From: Nitrospira sp.
Lineage (GTDB): Bacteria > Nitrospirota > Nitrospiria > Nitrospirales > Nitrospiraceae
Reading direction: 5' to 3'
NCBI GenBank assembly: GCA_009594865.1
Contig: VOPT01000007.1
Location: 1-64,000 of the forward strand
DNA length: 64,000 bases
In this document: positions 9,520-18,588 of the stretch, piece after piece
Position numbering within the stretch: the first letter of the stretch is position 1
How the letters are laid out: each line of letters starts with the position of its first letter
Position numbers and translations under genes: made by a program
The notes under the pieces: model-generated
Seen by the model: the letters and a program-made list of their open reading frames with translations, nothing else
What the model was told of the DNA's origin: nothing
The model's database searches: none

Positions 9520-9939
9520 TTATCCGCCGACGCATCGAACATATTCTTTGAGCCAACAGCGATCCATCACCACCTGTAGTCCGGCCTGTCGCGCCCGCAG
9601 GGCGGCCGCCTCGTCGACCACTCCCTCCTGGAGCCACACGGCTTTCGCCCTCATACGTATCGCTTCATCGACCACGGCGCCAGCCTCCTCGGATCGTCGA
9701 AAGACATTCACAAGATCGATTGCACCGGGCACCGCGGATAACGAGGGGTAGGCCTGTTCACCTAATACGTCGGTCTCGCGCGGATTCACCGGGATCACAA
9801 CCTTGCCTCGCTGCTGCATGTAGCAGGCGACACGATAGGAGGGGCGGGCCGGATTCGATGATAGTCCGACCACAGCAATGGTACGGCACTCCCTCAGCAG
9901 ACGTGCGATCTCCTTCCGGGACGAGGCCTGATCCGTCAC
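9520..9939 (-). CDS. CoA-binding domain protein (YccU-like)
   Basis: 139 residues. A Rossmann fold begins TIAVVGLSSNPARPSYRV and continues with VIPVNPRETDVLGE and AVWLQEGVVDEAA, the usual pattern of stand-alone CoA-binding proteins related to succinyl-CoA synthetase alpha. The function of these small proteins is not firmly known. The start is a GTG at 9939 overlapping the msrA stop (GTGA), so the two genes are translationally coupled. Confidence 0.85.
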   Translation of the reverse strand: MTDQASSRKEIARLLRECRTIAVVGLSSNPARPSYRVACYMQQRGKVVIPVNPRETDVLGEQAYPSLSAVPGAIDLVNVFRRSEEAGAVVDEAIRMRAKAVWLQEGVVDEAAALRARQAGLQVVMDRCWLKEYVRCVGG

Positions 9940-10559
9940 GGTGCACCCCAGACTTCTTCGAGCCGCTGCGCGCGACCGCAGTTAAATTTATAGAACTTAT
10001 ACCGGATCGGATTCTTCTTATAAAAATCCTGGTGGTATTCTTCGGCCGGATAGAATGGCGCGGCCTTGGTCAGTTCGGTCACGATCGGGTGCGTCAGCCG
10101 CTGGGATTGTTCGATCGCCCGCTTCGACTCCTCCGCGAGGCGTTTCTGTTCTTCCCCTTGATAGAAAATCACCGCCCGGTACTGACTGCCGTGATCGCAA
10201 AATTGTGCGTTTGGCGTCACCGGATCCACGTTATGCCAAAAGGCATCGAGCAACGTCGTGTAACTCACCTTGGCCGGGTCATAGACCACTTCCACAGACT
10301 CGGCATGCCCCGTCCCCCCTGCAGACACCTGCTCATAACTGGGGTTCTCAACTCGCCCGCCCATATATCCGCTGACGACGGAGGTGACGCCGGGAACCTT
10401 CTCGAACACTTCCTCCATGCACCAGAAACAGCCTCCGGCGAAATAGGCTTTGGCACCCGTCGCCGGATCAGCCGCCTCGCTTTGCGAGACCAGCAATCCG
10501 GCCAACAGCATCGGCAAGACCCACAAAACACCGACCCTCCGACCTGTGATGAACATCAT
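9936..10559 (-). CDS. msrA: Peptide-methionine (S)-S-oxide reductase MsrA, exported form
   Basis: 207 residues. A cleavable signal peptide (about 1-29, ending SEAADP) precedes the MsrA domain. The GGCFWC motif carries catalytic Cys44, and the family blocks GYMGG, GHAESVEVVYDP, FWHNVDP, HGSQYRAVIF and EEYHQDFY are all present. It reduces the S epimer of methionine sulfoxide; the signal peptide implies repair of envelope proteins. A GGAGG lies upstream of a double ATG (10559 and 10556). It overlaps the CoA-binding gene by 4 nt. Confidence 0.95.
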   Translation of the reverse strand: MMFITGRRVGVLWVLPMLLAGLLVSQSEAADPATGAKAYFAGGCFWCMEEVFEKVPGVTSVVSGYMGGRVENPSYEQVSAGGTGHAESVEVVYDPAKVSYTTLLDAFWHNVDPVTPNAQFCDHGSQYRAVIFYQGEEQKRLAEESKRAIEQSQRLTHPIVTELTKAAPFYPAEEYHQDFYKKNPIRYKFYKFNCGRAQRLEEVWGAP

Positions 10560-10686
10560 GGGACGCCTCCTCTCGAACCTGAGCGACTTTCAATCATCTT
10601 ACCAGAGCAGCGGGACTGCGGCGATCCAGAGAGCTCAGGGCCTCTTCAACTCTTTACGCGCGTCGCAATCAATTGGATGGGTGTGT

Positions 10687-11172
10687 ATGATAGGCAGGAT
10701 GAACCGACGACGTGCACCGGCTGGATTATTGATTCTGCTGATCTTTTCCGGTTGCGCCTCCTGGATGATGAACGGGGAGCCACCGGAAGTGCTGGTCACG
10801 AATGTGACCCCGCTGGAGGCCAGCGCGTTTGAGCAGCGACTTCAGGTCGATCTTCGTATCCGCAATCCCAACGATTTCGACCTGGCCGTGACCGGCATCG
10901 ACTTTCGTCTGGATCTGAATGGAAACCGGCTCGCGCGCGGGCTGGGGAACAAAGCATTGGTCGTGCCGCGCTTGAGCGACGCTGTCACCTCCGTCGAGAC
11001 GAGCACCTCCACGTTACAGGTCGTCAGACAATTGCTGTCGTTCTCCGGAGATCAGTCACTGACCTACCACCTGACCGGCGTCGTGCACACCAAGGAAGGA
11101 CGCTTGCCCTTCGATAACTCCGGCGTGCTCCTGGACACAGGCACAGTGTCCGGCTCTCCCTCTGCCCAGTAA
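10687..11172 (+). CDS. LEA14-like (WHy domain) lipoprotein
   Basis: 161 residues from an ATG at 10687; a second in-frame ATG at 10699 is possible. The N-terminus is a lipoprotein signal with lipobox IFSGC. The rest resembles a Water-stress-and-Hypersensitive-response (WHy/LEA14) domain: an immunoglobulin-like beta fold with RLQVDLRIRNPNDFDLAVTG, typical of this family. LEA14-type proteins are linked to desiccation and stress tolerance. It diverges from msrA, which fits an envelope-stress context, though no shared regulator is visible. Confidence 0.75.
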   Translation: MIGRMNRRRAPAGLLILLIFSGCASWMMNGEPPEVLVTNVTPLEASAFEQRLQVDLRIRNPNDFDLAVTGIDFRLDLNGNRLARGLGNKALVVPRLSDAVTSVETSTSTLQVVRQLLSFSGDQSLTYHLTGVVHTKEGRLPFDNSGVLLDTGTVSGSPSAQ

Positions 11173-11210
11173 CAGATTTCAACGTACTGCCGGTGAGGCG
11201 CAGGTGGATC

Positions 11211-11400
11211 AAACAGCCTTTCCAGCAAGGCGACAGCAATGCGAACGCACGAGGCAACATTCTAACCACCCACCCCGACCCTGCCGGGACAGATTTCTTT
11301 CCCATCTGCGGTACGTTGCACCTCGGAGGTTCACGACGCTTCGAATACCGTGCGTCATGCGTGTGAATGCCACCAGCGGTTTGTTTCAACGCCTTCGAGT
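11211..11400 (+). repeat. Degenerate copy of the dispersed hairpin element
   Basis: Keeps the core order of the intact element: a CCAGCAAGGCGACAGCAATG stretch, then GCGGTACGTTGCACCTCGGAGG, then a remnant of the GACGC...AATACC end. An extra ~50 nt interrupts the core. It lies directly upstream of an intact copy. Confidence 0.4.
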
Positions 11401-11417
11401 TCCCAGGAGCATAACCG

Positions 11418-11549
11418 CTGACAAGCTGTTCAAAAAGCCCGTCCAGCAAGGCCGCAGCAATGCGAGGGGGCGAGGCGTACCCTTGCGGTACGTCGAGCCT
11501 CGGAGCGACGCGAGAACGCCGCTGGCGGGATTTTTCAACAGCTTGTCAG
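11418..11549 (+). repeat. Dispersed hairpin element, intact copy
   Basis: 132 bp with near-perfect terminal inverted arms of about 28 nt (left begins CTGACAAGCTGTT, right ends AACAGCTTGTCAG). The core has CCAGCAAGGCCGCAGCAATG, then GAGGCGTACCCTTGCGGTACG, then GCGAGAACGCCGCTGGCGGG. The right end supplies the TGA stop of the LOG-like gene on the minus strand. A-runs and T-runs in the arms mean the transcript would form a long hairpin in either direction, so it may act as a bidirectional terminator. Confidence 0.85.
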
Positions 11550-12076
11550 ACGCCCCAGGAGCGCGCGCCTTGGACCAAGTCCGGCTGCTGCTGCTCGAAC
11601 TGCTTCATCATCAGGGTGATGGCTTCCTCTGGACTTTCCACCGAAGCGATCAGGCGTCCGCCCAGCTTTTTGAAGAATTTCTCTTCGGTCGGTGTGGCCC
11701 CGACCAAAATGACCGGCTTCCCTGCCTTTAACGCCAACGCGACTTCCGACACTGTCCCTGCGCCCATCAGCCCGCACACGACGACCACGTTGCTGGACAT
11801 GACGTTGACGTTGTTCCGTGCATTGCCCATTTCCGTAATGATGGCCAGATCGACATACTTCGAGACGCGCTCGCGAGCTGTCGGCAACACACCGATCGTC
11901 AAACTGCCGGGGACTTTCTTCGCGCCCTGACAGGCCGCGTCCATGACGCCGACGTCGCGTCCGCCCGTCAACACCACCCACTCCCGTCGTGCGATCAATT
12001 CACCCAGCACTCGGGCGTTATCGACATCTTTTTTCCTGGCCTTGGCCGGCCCCATGACTCCGACAATGTATCGCAT
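11546..12076 (-). CDS. LOG-like Rossmann protein (TIGR00725 type)
   Basis: 176 residues from ATG 12076. It begins MRYIVGVMGPA and has TGGRDVGVMDAACQGAK, a variant of the nucleotide-binding PGGxGTxxE/GGGxxGxM signatures of the LOG/lysine-decarboxylase-like fold, followed by VVVCGLMGAGTVSEVALAL. Members hydrolyse nucleoside monophosphates or have unknown roles. The start lies 2 nt from the stop of the upstream methyltransferase, so they form an operon. The stop codon lies inside the terminal arm of a hairpin repeat, so the repeat insertion may have reset the C-terminus. Confidence 0.8.
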   Translation of the reverse strand: MRYIVGVMGPAKARKKDVDNARVLGELIARREWVVLTGGRDVGVMDAACQGAKKVPGSLTIGVLPTARERVSKYVDLAIITEMGNARNNVNVMSSNVVVVCGLMGAGTVSEVALALKAGKPVILVGATPTEEKFFKKLGGRLIASVESPEEAITLMMKQFEQQQPDLVQGARSWGV

Positions 12077-12078
12077 GC

Positions 12079-12900
12079 CTATCCTTGCGTGCTCCCGCCG
12101 CACTGCGGCTGCCACCAGCCAGTCACCGCTACTGTCGCATAATAAATGGCCCAGGAATCCGGATCGTCGGCGAGCCGGCAATACTGCTCGATGTCCGCTT
12201 CCGTCACCAGGCCGGTGGCCACATATTTTTCCCGCAATTGTTCGGCGGAAAGTTTCATCAGCTGCGCAATCGCTCCGCCGCCCGGCGACAAATGGCCTTC
12301 ATGCTCCACCCTCAAATGACTCAAATCCTGCCGTTGAAATATAGCCGGCAACTTCGCCCCCAGCGCATGGTCCATCCCAAGCGACGTGAACATGCGCTCG
12401 ATCGCGGCGCTGACGCGGGCGAAAGACGCTCTGGCATCATCCGCCGCAGTGACGGCGCGGGCCGCCTCAAAATCAGGCTCTTCGATCACGACCCACCCAC
12501 CCGGCTTGACACAGCGCAGCATCCGCTCAAACGCCTTCTGATAATCGGCGATATGAATCATGACGTACCGCGCATGCACCAGATCAAACATGGCGAGCGG
12601 AAGATCCGTGTCGCAGATATCCCCTTGGAGAATATCGATGGTCGACGTGCTGCTGCCCCGCAAGAATCGCGGATTCGTATCGAGCGCCACCACCTTGCCC
12701 GATGGCCCGACACGTTGTTCCAACCAGCGCACAATGGAACCGGCACCCGCCCCTACTTCCAGACAGTGCCAGCCGGTCGTGAGGCCGGTCGCCAACATGC
12801 GGCGTTGCGTGCCGGCGTCGAAGATGCGTTCTAGCATCTGCAAGCGCTGCAATTCGCGAGCTTCCTCGGTGGCCTGAAACACATAATCCGTCTTCAACAT
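12079..12900 (-). CDS. SAM-dependent methyltransferase
   Basis: 273 residues from ATG 12900, preceded by AAAGGA at a 6-nt spacing; upstream in-frame ATGs lack such a site. Motif I is CLEVGAGAGS, followed by VVALDTNP, DILQGDICDTDLP and FDLVHARYVMIHI, a class I Rossmann methyltransferase. A post-motif segment KPGGWVVIEEPDF is typical of the methyltransferase-11/25 type. The C-terminal third is family-specific and the substrate is unknown. It is translationally near-coupled to the LOG-like gene. Confidence 0.85.
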   Translation of the reverse strand: MLKTDYVFQATEEARELQRLQMLERIFDAGTQRRMLATGLTTGWHCLEVGAGAGSIVRWLEQRVGPSGKVVALDTNPRFLRGSSTSTIDILQGDICDTDLPLAMFDLVHARYVMIHIADYQKAFERMLRCVKPGGWVVIEEPDFEAARAVTAADDARASFARVSAAIERMFTSLGMDHALGAKLPAIFQRQDLSHLRVEHEGHLSPGGGAIAQLMKLSAEQLREKYVATGLVTEADIEQYCRLADDPDSWAIYYATVAVTGWWQPQCGGSTQG

Positions 12901-12956
12901 GTCGTGTCCTTTATTCGGCAGCATGATGCACCCTCGTAGCCGCCAGTCAGCCAATC

Positions 12957-14591
12957 CTAGAAGCGAGACCCGGACAGTGAGACGTCGGCCTGCGCCCAGG
13001 CGGAATGCAACCGCGCACTCTCCTGCGCAGCATCTTTTCGCTGAGCCTGCAGACTGTGCACTAATCCGTGCAGAGCCCAGCCGTTCTCGGGATTGAGGCG
13101 CAGGTCCTCGCGATACACGGACTCTGCGTCGCCCGGACGGCCCGCCAAGAGCAACACCGCTCCCAGATTGTGGCGAACCGGCTGAAACCAGAATGGCGGT
13201 TCGCTGTACGGCACCGTGGATTCCAATTGGAGAGCCTCGCGCAAGGCCTGTATCCCGGCGTCGAAGTCCCCTTTACGTGCCGCGATTTCTCCTGCGAGCA
13301 CCCGCTCGGCAATCTTCAAAAGCGTGCGGCTGATCTTGGCTTCAGCGGTCTTGGCCCTGGCTAGTCCCTTCAATGACTTTCGAAGATTCGAGAGCTCACC
13401 CTCCGCGCTGCCGAACCTCGTCGTCGCCGCAAAGGCCAGACCGCGCACGTAATGCCAGAGGCCAGTGGTATACCGCAGTGCTTTTGGAGGCGGCGGTTGT
13501 CTGATCAGTTCGCCCCATTGACCGAACCGGGCCATCGTGAGCAGGAGCGTGGGCGCATACCATTCGAGCGAGGGCTCTTTGAGGATTTCGTCTACCGAAA
13601 TCTTGCTCAAGAGATCCCGCGCCGCCTGCAGGGCTTCCGCGCTTCGCCCCTCCATTATCAACGACGCATTCAGAAAATGAAGGTTGTGCGCATAGTATCC
13701 CGATGCGTAGTTGCCCTCAAGGGGGTGGTGAAGCAAATACTCCTGATCCACGGTCGCCGCGTTGGCATTCCGTTCCGAGGCGTCCCGATAGCGCCCCACC
13801 CGCATGTAAATGTGCGCCGGCATATGAACCAGATGCCCGGCACCTGGCATGAGCGACGGCAGGCGCATGGCGCAGGGCAGGCCTCGTTGGGGGTCGGGGG
13901 ACGCTTCGACAGCGTGAATGTAGTAGTGACACGCCCCGGGGTGATCAGGGTGATGCTGCAGCACGGCTTCCAAGATCGTCACGATCTCCTCGGTCCCGGG
14001 CTGCGGACGGCCATCGGACCGCCAATAGTCCCAGGGGCGAAGCACCATCAAGGCCTCGGCAAATATGGTCGCTGCATCCGCGTCCTCCGGATACTCATGG
14101 GCCAGACGTCGCATCGCCTTGGCATAGGCCTCGTCCTTGCCCTTGCGAGTCGCCGTCTTCTTGACTGAATATCGCGCGGCAAGCGCCTCGACGTAGGCCC
14201 GCTCTTTGGGAGCCGCCTGCGCCAGCCGTGCGGTGGCTTTCTGCACAGCCTCTACAGCTCGCGATTCTGCTTTGGAATCCATCCCCGCATTGATATTCGG
14301 TCCCAGGCTCAGGGCCACACCCCAATAGGGCATGGGCGCATCGGGATCGAGACGAGACGCCTCGGTGAAGGCCGCGATCGCCTCCTCATGATTGAAGGCA
14401 TAGACCAGTCTCAATCCCTGGTCGAAATATTTCTGCGCAAGGTCCGACCGGGTGGTGATCTCATGTCGCAGCACACCGAGGTTCTCGAACAGCGGCACCT
14501 CCGACCGGGCAATTACACCGGACACAGGCAGCGCGAGACCTGCGATCACCAAGCCGTATACCGCCCCGCTCACGTACCGCGCTTTTCTCAT
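12957..14591 (-). CDS. Exported tetratricopeptide-repeat protein
   Basis: 544 residues from ATG 14591, chosen for AGGAG 8 nt upstream and the signal peptide just after it. The mature protein has TPR-like helices; one pair reads LVYAFNHEEAIAAFTEASRLDPDAPMPYWGVA. It also carries a conserved block with HYYIHAVEASPDP and HMPAHIYMRVGRYRDA, seen in a widespread bacterial family of uncharacterised TPR proteins. The final TPR ends ENGWALHGLVHSLQAQ. The His-rich block might bind a metal, but that is only a suggestion. It seems to be transcribed alone. Confidence 0.75.
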   Translation of the reverse strand: MRKARYVSGAVYGLVIAGLALPVSGVIARSEVPLFENLGVLRHEITTRSDLAQKYFDQGLRLVYAFNHEEAIAAFTEASRLDPDAPMPYWGVALSLGPNINAGMDSKAESRAVEAVQKATARLAQAAPKERAYVEALAARYSVKKTATRKGKDEAYAKAMRRLAHEYPEDADAATIFAEALMVLRPWDYWRSDGRPQPGTEEIVTILEAVLQHHPDHPGACHYYIHAVEASPDPQRGLPCAMRLPSLMPGAGHLVHMPAHIYMRVGRYRDASERNANAATVDQEYLLHHPLEGNYASGYYAHNLHFLNASLIMEGRSAEALQAARDLLSKISVDEILKEPSLEWYAPTLLLTMARFGQWGELIRQPPPPKALRYTTGLWHYVRGLAFAATTRFGSAEGELSNLRKSLKGLARAKTAEAKISRTLLKIAERVLAGEIAARKGDFDAGIQALREALQLESTVPYSEPPFWFQPVRHNLGAVLLLAGRPGDAESVYREDLRLNPENGWALHGLVHSLQAQRKDAAQESARLHSAWAQADVSLSGSRF

Positions 14592-14696
14592 ATTCCCCGC
14601 TCCTGCTCGTTCCTTCGTATGCGAGACAGGCGATGCCGTCAACCTGCGCCGCCACCTACAGAACGGCACAAATTAGCAGCCCCGTCGAGAAGTTGC

Positions 14697-14797
14697 TAGT
14701 CGGAGCAGCAAGAGGGGTTGGAAGAGCATGAATGCAGGGTACGTTGAGGTACTGAACAATGCGAGAACCAAGCTGACGGTCGTTGTATCGTCCTGCT
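14697..14797 (+). repeat. Degenerate copy of the dispersed hairpin element
   Basis: Retains AGCAGCAAGAGG, GCAGGGTACGTTGAGGTAC, AATGCGAGAACC and a right arm GGTCGTTGTATCGTCCTGC resembling the arm of the copy before gyrB. The left arm is lost. It lies between two minus-strand genes. Confidence 0.45.
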
Positions 14798-14810
14798 CGA
14801 TCGGCAGGAA

Positions 14811-15518
14811 TCAGGCGTTGAGGTAGGGAATCTGCGAGGCTTCGTTAGATGAGTCCCGGCGATCGCGCGACGATTTCTTTTCCCGTTCACGATAGGGAAT
14901 CGATCGCGGAGATACAAGAGACAGCTCCATCTCGGCAGGCGGCGCCATCTCCATGTCCTTGCCCATGTACATCAAAACCTGCTGCTGAGACTTCACCAGG
15001 GCGCGCAGGTCTTGCAGCTGCGCCGACAGATCTTCCATCTGCACCTGTTGCGTGGCCACCTGCTCGCGTAAATCATGGAGTTCCGCCTGAGTGGATTGAG
15101 TATGTTGGATGACCCAGTCCTTGAGCTCGCGGGCTTGGGCAGTCAAGGCACGCTGCACAAACCCCGCACGATCGCGCAACCGGAAAATGAGGTCACCAAC
15201 GGCACCATCCCATCGGCGGGCCGGCACCAACCCATGTTCCGCTTGAACTTGATGCTCGATATGCCGCGCGACAGGAGCACCCAGCCAGTTCGAGACCCGC
15301 TGCCCCAATGGCTGTTCCGTCCGGTCTTCGGAGCTGCCGTACTGGCACCAATCCTCGAACCGCTCGGTCATATCTTCCAGCTTGACGAACACCTTGCCGA
15401 TCGCGGCACGCAATGGCGATGGCGCAAACGGGTTCACCGCCCCTTTCTCACCCTTGTCAGGAGCGAGCGTCAGAAGATGAATCGGCTTTTCCGCCAAACG
15501 CTGCTGTTTCCGCTTCAT
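14811..15518 (-). CDS. Hypothetical coiled-coil protein
   Basis: 235 residues, no signal peptide or membrane helix. Residues about 125-185 form a heptad-rich coiled coil (ELHDLREQVATQQVQMEDLS onward). A basic, Ser/Arg-rich tail contains SRDRRDSSNEAS. Part of the first half (FEDWCQYGSSEDRT onward) recalls phasin-like or PhaE-like granule proteins, but the likeness is too weak for a name. No Shine-Dalgarno precedes the ATG. It has no operon partner. Confidence 0.55.
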   Translation of the reverse strand: MKRKQQRLAEKPIHLLTLAPDKGEKGAVNPFAPSPLRAAIGKVFVKLEDMTERFEDWCQYGSSEDRTEQPLGQRVSNWLGAPVARHIEHQVQAEHGLVPARRWDGAVGDLIFRLRDRAGFVQRALTAQARELKDWVIQHTQSTQAELHDLREQVATQQVQMEDLSAQLQDLRALVKSQQQVLMYMGKDMEMAPPAEMELSLVSPRSIPYREREKKSSRDRRDSSNEASQIPYLNA

Positions 15519-15667
15519 ACAATATCGAGTCTTCCGAACCTTATCGGCGAACTTTCTTCAATTCATTACTCTTTCCGATAGGCCGAGTCAATGGCCGGGG
15601 AGGGATTTTTGTCCCCCCGACCGCCCGTAAGGCCTGGACTGAGACCGGGGCCGGGCACCAGGCCAGT

Positions 15668-17014
15668 CTAAAATTTGGTCACACTCGAGAAGTGAAAATC
15701 GTGGATTCGCATGGCAGGCACCAGCGCTTTTCCCGTTTCGGACGTCACCGCCTCAGCCGGAGTGGTATACGCTTCCACCTGATTAAAGGCGCGCAACGGG
15801 CTCTCGTGGAAGCGAAAATTTCGCACGGCCGAGGTGATCTCCCCGTTTTCTATGAGGAATGTGCCATCCCTGGTCATGCCGGTCAGCGTCAGATCAGACG
15901 GATTCACGGGACGGATGTACCAGAAGTTCGTCACGAGGATGCCTCGTTGTGTCGTGCGAATGAGGTCGTCCACCCTGGTGCCGATAGGACGTTCGCCTGA
16001 TAAATGGGGCGACTCCAATGTCGTGAGGGGGTCGATCTGGTGCTCGCGAGCCGTATACCGATCATGTAGGAGCTGCGTGAGGACACCCGACTCGATCCAG
16101 CCGGATTCGATCACCGGCAACCCTTCATGCGTAAAGCCGTTTCCCAATAGATCCGCGTGGGCCGGGTGATTCAACAGGGACAGACGGCGATCGATGATTC
16201 GTGAGCCCAACTTTCCACTGAAGGGGCTGGTCCCCTTATAAAAAGATTTGGCATCCAACATCCAAATCATCCAGCTGAGCAGTCCCGCAACGGCAGCCGG
16301 TTCCAGGATGACCGTGTACCGGCCCGGCGGCAACTCCTGCGGCTCATCCGCCCCCCGCTTAGCCTTGATAATGGCGGCCAAGGTGCGCTCCTGCACATGC
16401 AGACGGTCGATGGATCGATGGGCGGCAGCCGACCACCCGGTGGCGTCGCCGGCTTGCACGGTGAGACTGAACCGTCCTTCGGTGCGTTCCTCATAGGCGC
16501 GCAATCCTGTCTCTGCGGCCAACCCCACAGCCGCCGTGCTGGAGGACACGGTGCCGGCGGCGTTGAGATTTTCCATTTTGCATTGCCCGATCGCTTCGCG
16601 TGCATAGTCGAGCCGTCTGGCCGGGCCGGCAGCACTCGTTTCGGGACGGGACGTGGGCAGGGATAGATAGGTTTGCGCGTTCACCGGCGGAAGGTATTCC
16701 GGATCGTCGGGCGAGAGACGCGCGAGCGATTCGGCCTGCTTGAGAGTTTCCCGAACCGCCCCGGCGGTAAAATCCGTGGTGCTGGCGGTGCCGTGCTGAC
16801 GCCCGAAGGCCACGGTGATCGAGAGGCTGCCCCGCCGCAGATTGACGTTCTGAATGATCTGATTGTTGGCGAACCGCGTGGTGCCGCCATGACTGTCGCG
16901 CAATGAGAAAAAGGTGTGATCGCCGGTGGAGTGACTCATCACGAGGTCGGCCAGGAACTCAAACTCCTGGCGGCTCGTGAGTTTCGGCCATGAGGGCGTG
17001 ATCGATGACGTCAT
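15668..17014 (-). CDS. TldE/PmbA-type metalloprotease subunit
   Basis: 448 residues of the TldD/PmbA family. It shows the family's N-terminal fold and a C-terminal barrel with SFYKGTSPFSGKLGSRIIDRRL and GMTRDGTFLIENGEI, but no HExxxH zinc motif. That is typical of the TldE (PmbA) partner. TldD/E heterodimers cut small unfolded peptides such as modified peptide precursors and the CcdA antitoxin. Its ATG overlaps the tldD-like stop by 4 nt. Confidence 0.9.
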   Translation of the reverse strand: MTSSITPSWPKLTSRQEFEFLADLVMSHSTGDHTFFSLRDSHGGTTRFANNQIIQNVNLRRGSLSITVAFGRQHGTASTTDFTAGAVRETLKQAESLARLSPDDPEYLPPVNAQTYLSLPTSRPETSAAGPARRLDYAREAIGQCKMENLNAAGTVSSSTAAVGLAAETGLRAYEERTEGRFSLTVQAGDATGWSAAAHRSIDRLHVQERTLAAIIKAKRGADEPQELPPGRYTVILEPAAVAGLLSWMIWMLDAKSFYKGTSPFSGKLGSRIIDRRLSLLNHPAHADLLGNGFTHEGLPVIESGWIESGVLTQLLHDRYTAREHQIDPLTTLESPHLSGERPIGTRVDDLIRTTQRGILVTNFWYIRPVNPSDLTLTGMTRDGTFLIENGEITSAVRNFRFHESPLRAFNQVEAYTTPAEAVTSETGKALVPAMRIHDFHFSSVTKF

Positions 17015-18543
17015 GCATCCGCCTTCGTGTGCCCGCTGATCACATCCACGCGCCGGAAGCGGGCGTGGGATGCAGCGTGCGTCATCCAGCCCGACTGGCC
17101 GGGCTGCCCTTTGCCGCAGGTGATGAAGCCATACCGCCGACGATGGGTGGCATCGGCGACACCGTCGCAGCGGCCCCAGAATTCCGGGGTGATGCCGTGA
17201 TAGATGACATCCCGCACCATGTGCGTCCGCCGGCCATTTTCAATCAGCCAGAAGGCATCGCCGCCGAACTGAAAATTATACCGCCGCTGGTCGATACTAT
17301 AGGACCCGTGGCCTTCGATATAAATGCCCCGTTTCACGTCGGCCAGCAGGTCATCCAGCGTGGATGTTCCCGCCTCAAGACCGATGTTCGCAATCCGCAC
17401 CATGGGCACGGATCCCCAGCTATCGGCCCGGTTCGATCCGCGTGATCGCTCTTCCTTGATTCTTGGCGCCACCTCTCGATTGGTGCAGTACCCGACGAAG
17501 ATGCCGTCTCGCACGATGTCCCACTTCTGGCAACTGACACCGTCGTCGTCATATCCGGTCGCCGCCAGCGTCCCCGGCTCGGTGTTGTCAGCCACCAGAT
17601 TCACGTGCGCTGAGCCATACCGGTACGTGCCGCGTTTGTCGGGAGTGAGAAAACTGGTGCCGGCATAGTTGGCTTCATACCCGAGTGCGCGATCCAGTTC
17701 GCTCGGATGCCCGCAGGACTCATGCATCGTCAAGGACAGATGCTCGGGATCGAGCACCAGGTCGTACCGTCCCGCATCGATCGCCGGAGCTCGCACTTTC
17801 TCCACCGCCTGTTCCGCGATGCGCGCCCCTTCACGAGCCCAGTCGGCGTCTCGCACGAGTTCATAACCCGTGCGCAAATGGGGAGTGTTGAAGGATCGGC
17901 TCGCAAACCGTCCGTTGTGGACGGCCGTTGCCGTACAGTCCCCCTGCATCGCCAGCAGGTTGAACTCGAGATGCGAGCCTTCAGTTGAGACGAATAGTTT
18001 GCGGTCGCGTTGAGCCCAGAGGCTGGCGTGACTTCTCACCACACCGGGATGCCGCTGGATGAGATCCATCGTGCTCAGAAGCAGTTCGGTTTGTTCTTCC
18101 AACGGAACCGCGAAGGGGTCCAGGCGGCAGGGTGTGACGATGCGATCTCGATGCACCGGCTCGGGGGCCAGGTGGACTTTCGTGATGGCGAGAGACGCCG
18201 AACCTTTGGCAATTTCAACGGCCAGATCGGCGACACGAGGAATTTCTTCGAGTGAAATGATGGAACTGGCGGCAAACCCCCAGGCGCCGCGGTGCAGCAC
18301 GCGGATGCCAAAGCCTCGATCGGTGGACTCGCGGATCTGCGCGATGCGCCGGTCTTCCCCGCTGATGGTCCGCGTCGTCGTATCAAGCAGGCGGATATCC
18401 GCATACTCGACCCCGGCCGCGCACACACGAGACAAGGCCAATTCGGCCAGCTCGTCCCACTGCGATCCACTCATAGCGGCGTCTTTCTCTGCGCCGAATG
18501 CACAGGCAGTTTCGCGTAGTATAACAAGATCGCGGTCATCCAT
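17011..18543 (-). CDS. tldD: TldD-type zinc metalloprotease subunit
   Basis: 510 residues. The zinc site is HESCGH at 274-279 (HExxxH), with GTSFLTPDKRGTYRYGS and GIYIEGHGSYSIDQRRYNFQ downstream as in TldD. It should pair with the adjacent TldE-like subunit to form the peptidase. The start is uncertain: ATG 18543 has a weak AGG upstream; ATG 18474 would remove 23 residues that are not clearly conserved. It is divergent from a small HTH/zinc-ribbon regulator 45 nt away. Confidence 0.9.
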   Translation of the reverse strand: MDDRDLVILRETACAFGAEKDAAMSGSQWDELAELALSRVCAAGVEYADIRLLDTTTRTISGEDRRIAQIRESTDRGFGIRVLHRGAWGFAASSIISLEEIPRVADLAVEIAKGSASLAITKVHLAPEPVHRDRIVTPCRLDPFAVPLEEQTELLLSTMDLIQRHPGVVRSHASLWAQRDRKLFVSTEGSHLEFNLLAMQGDCTATAVHNGRFASRSFNTPHLRTGYELVRDADWAREGARIAEQAVEKVRAPAIDAGRYDLVLDPEHLSLTMHESCGHPSELDRALGYEANYAGTSFLTPDKRGTYRYGSAHVNLVADNTEPGTLAATGYDDDGVSCQKWDIVRDGIFVGYCTNREVAPRIKEERSRGSNRADSWGSVPMVRIANIGLEAGTSTLDDLLADVKRGIYIEGHGSYSIDQRRYNFQFGGDAFWLIENGRRTHMVRDVIYHGITPEFWGRCDGVADATHRRRYGFITCGKGQPGQSGWMTHAASHARFRRVDVISGHTKADA

Positions 18544-18588
18544 GCCTGCCTTTTCATCGGCAGGCGGTTCACCTACAATCAGTACGGC

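Noticed and set aside
9720-10832. A 370-codon plus-strand frame across msrA and the WHy gene start
   Set aside because: Antisense to two well-supported genes; no domain.
11204-11930. Plus-strand frames of 150-175 codons from 11204 and 11460
   Set aside because: They run through the hairpin element and antisense to the LOG-like gene.
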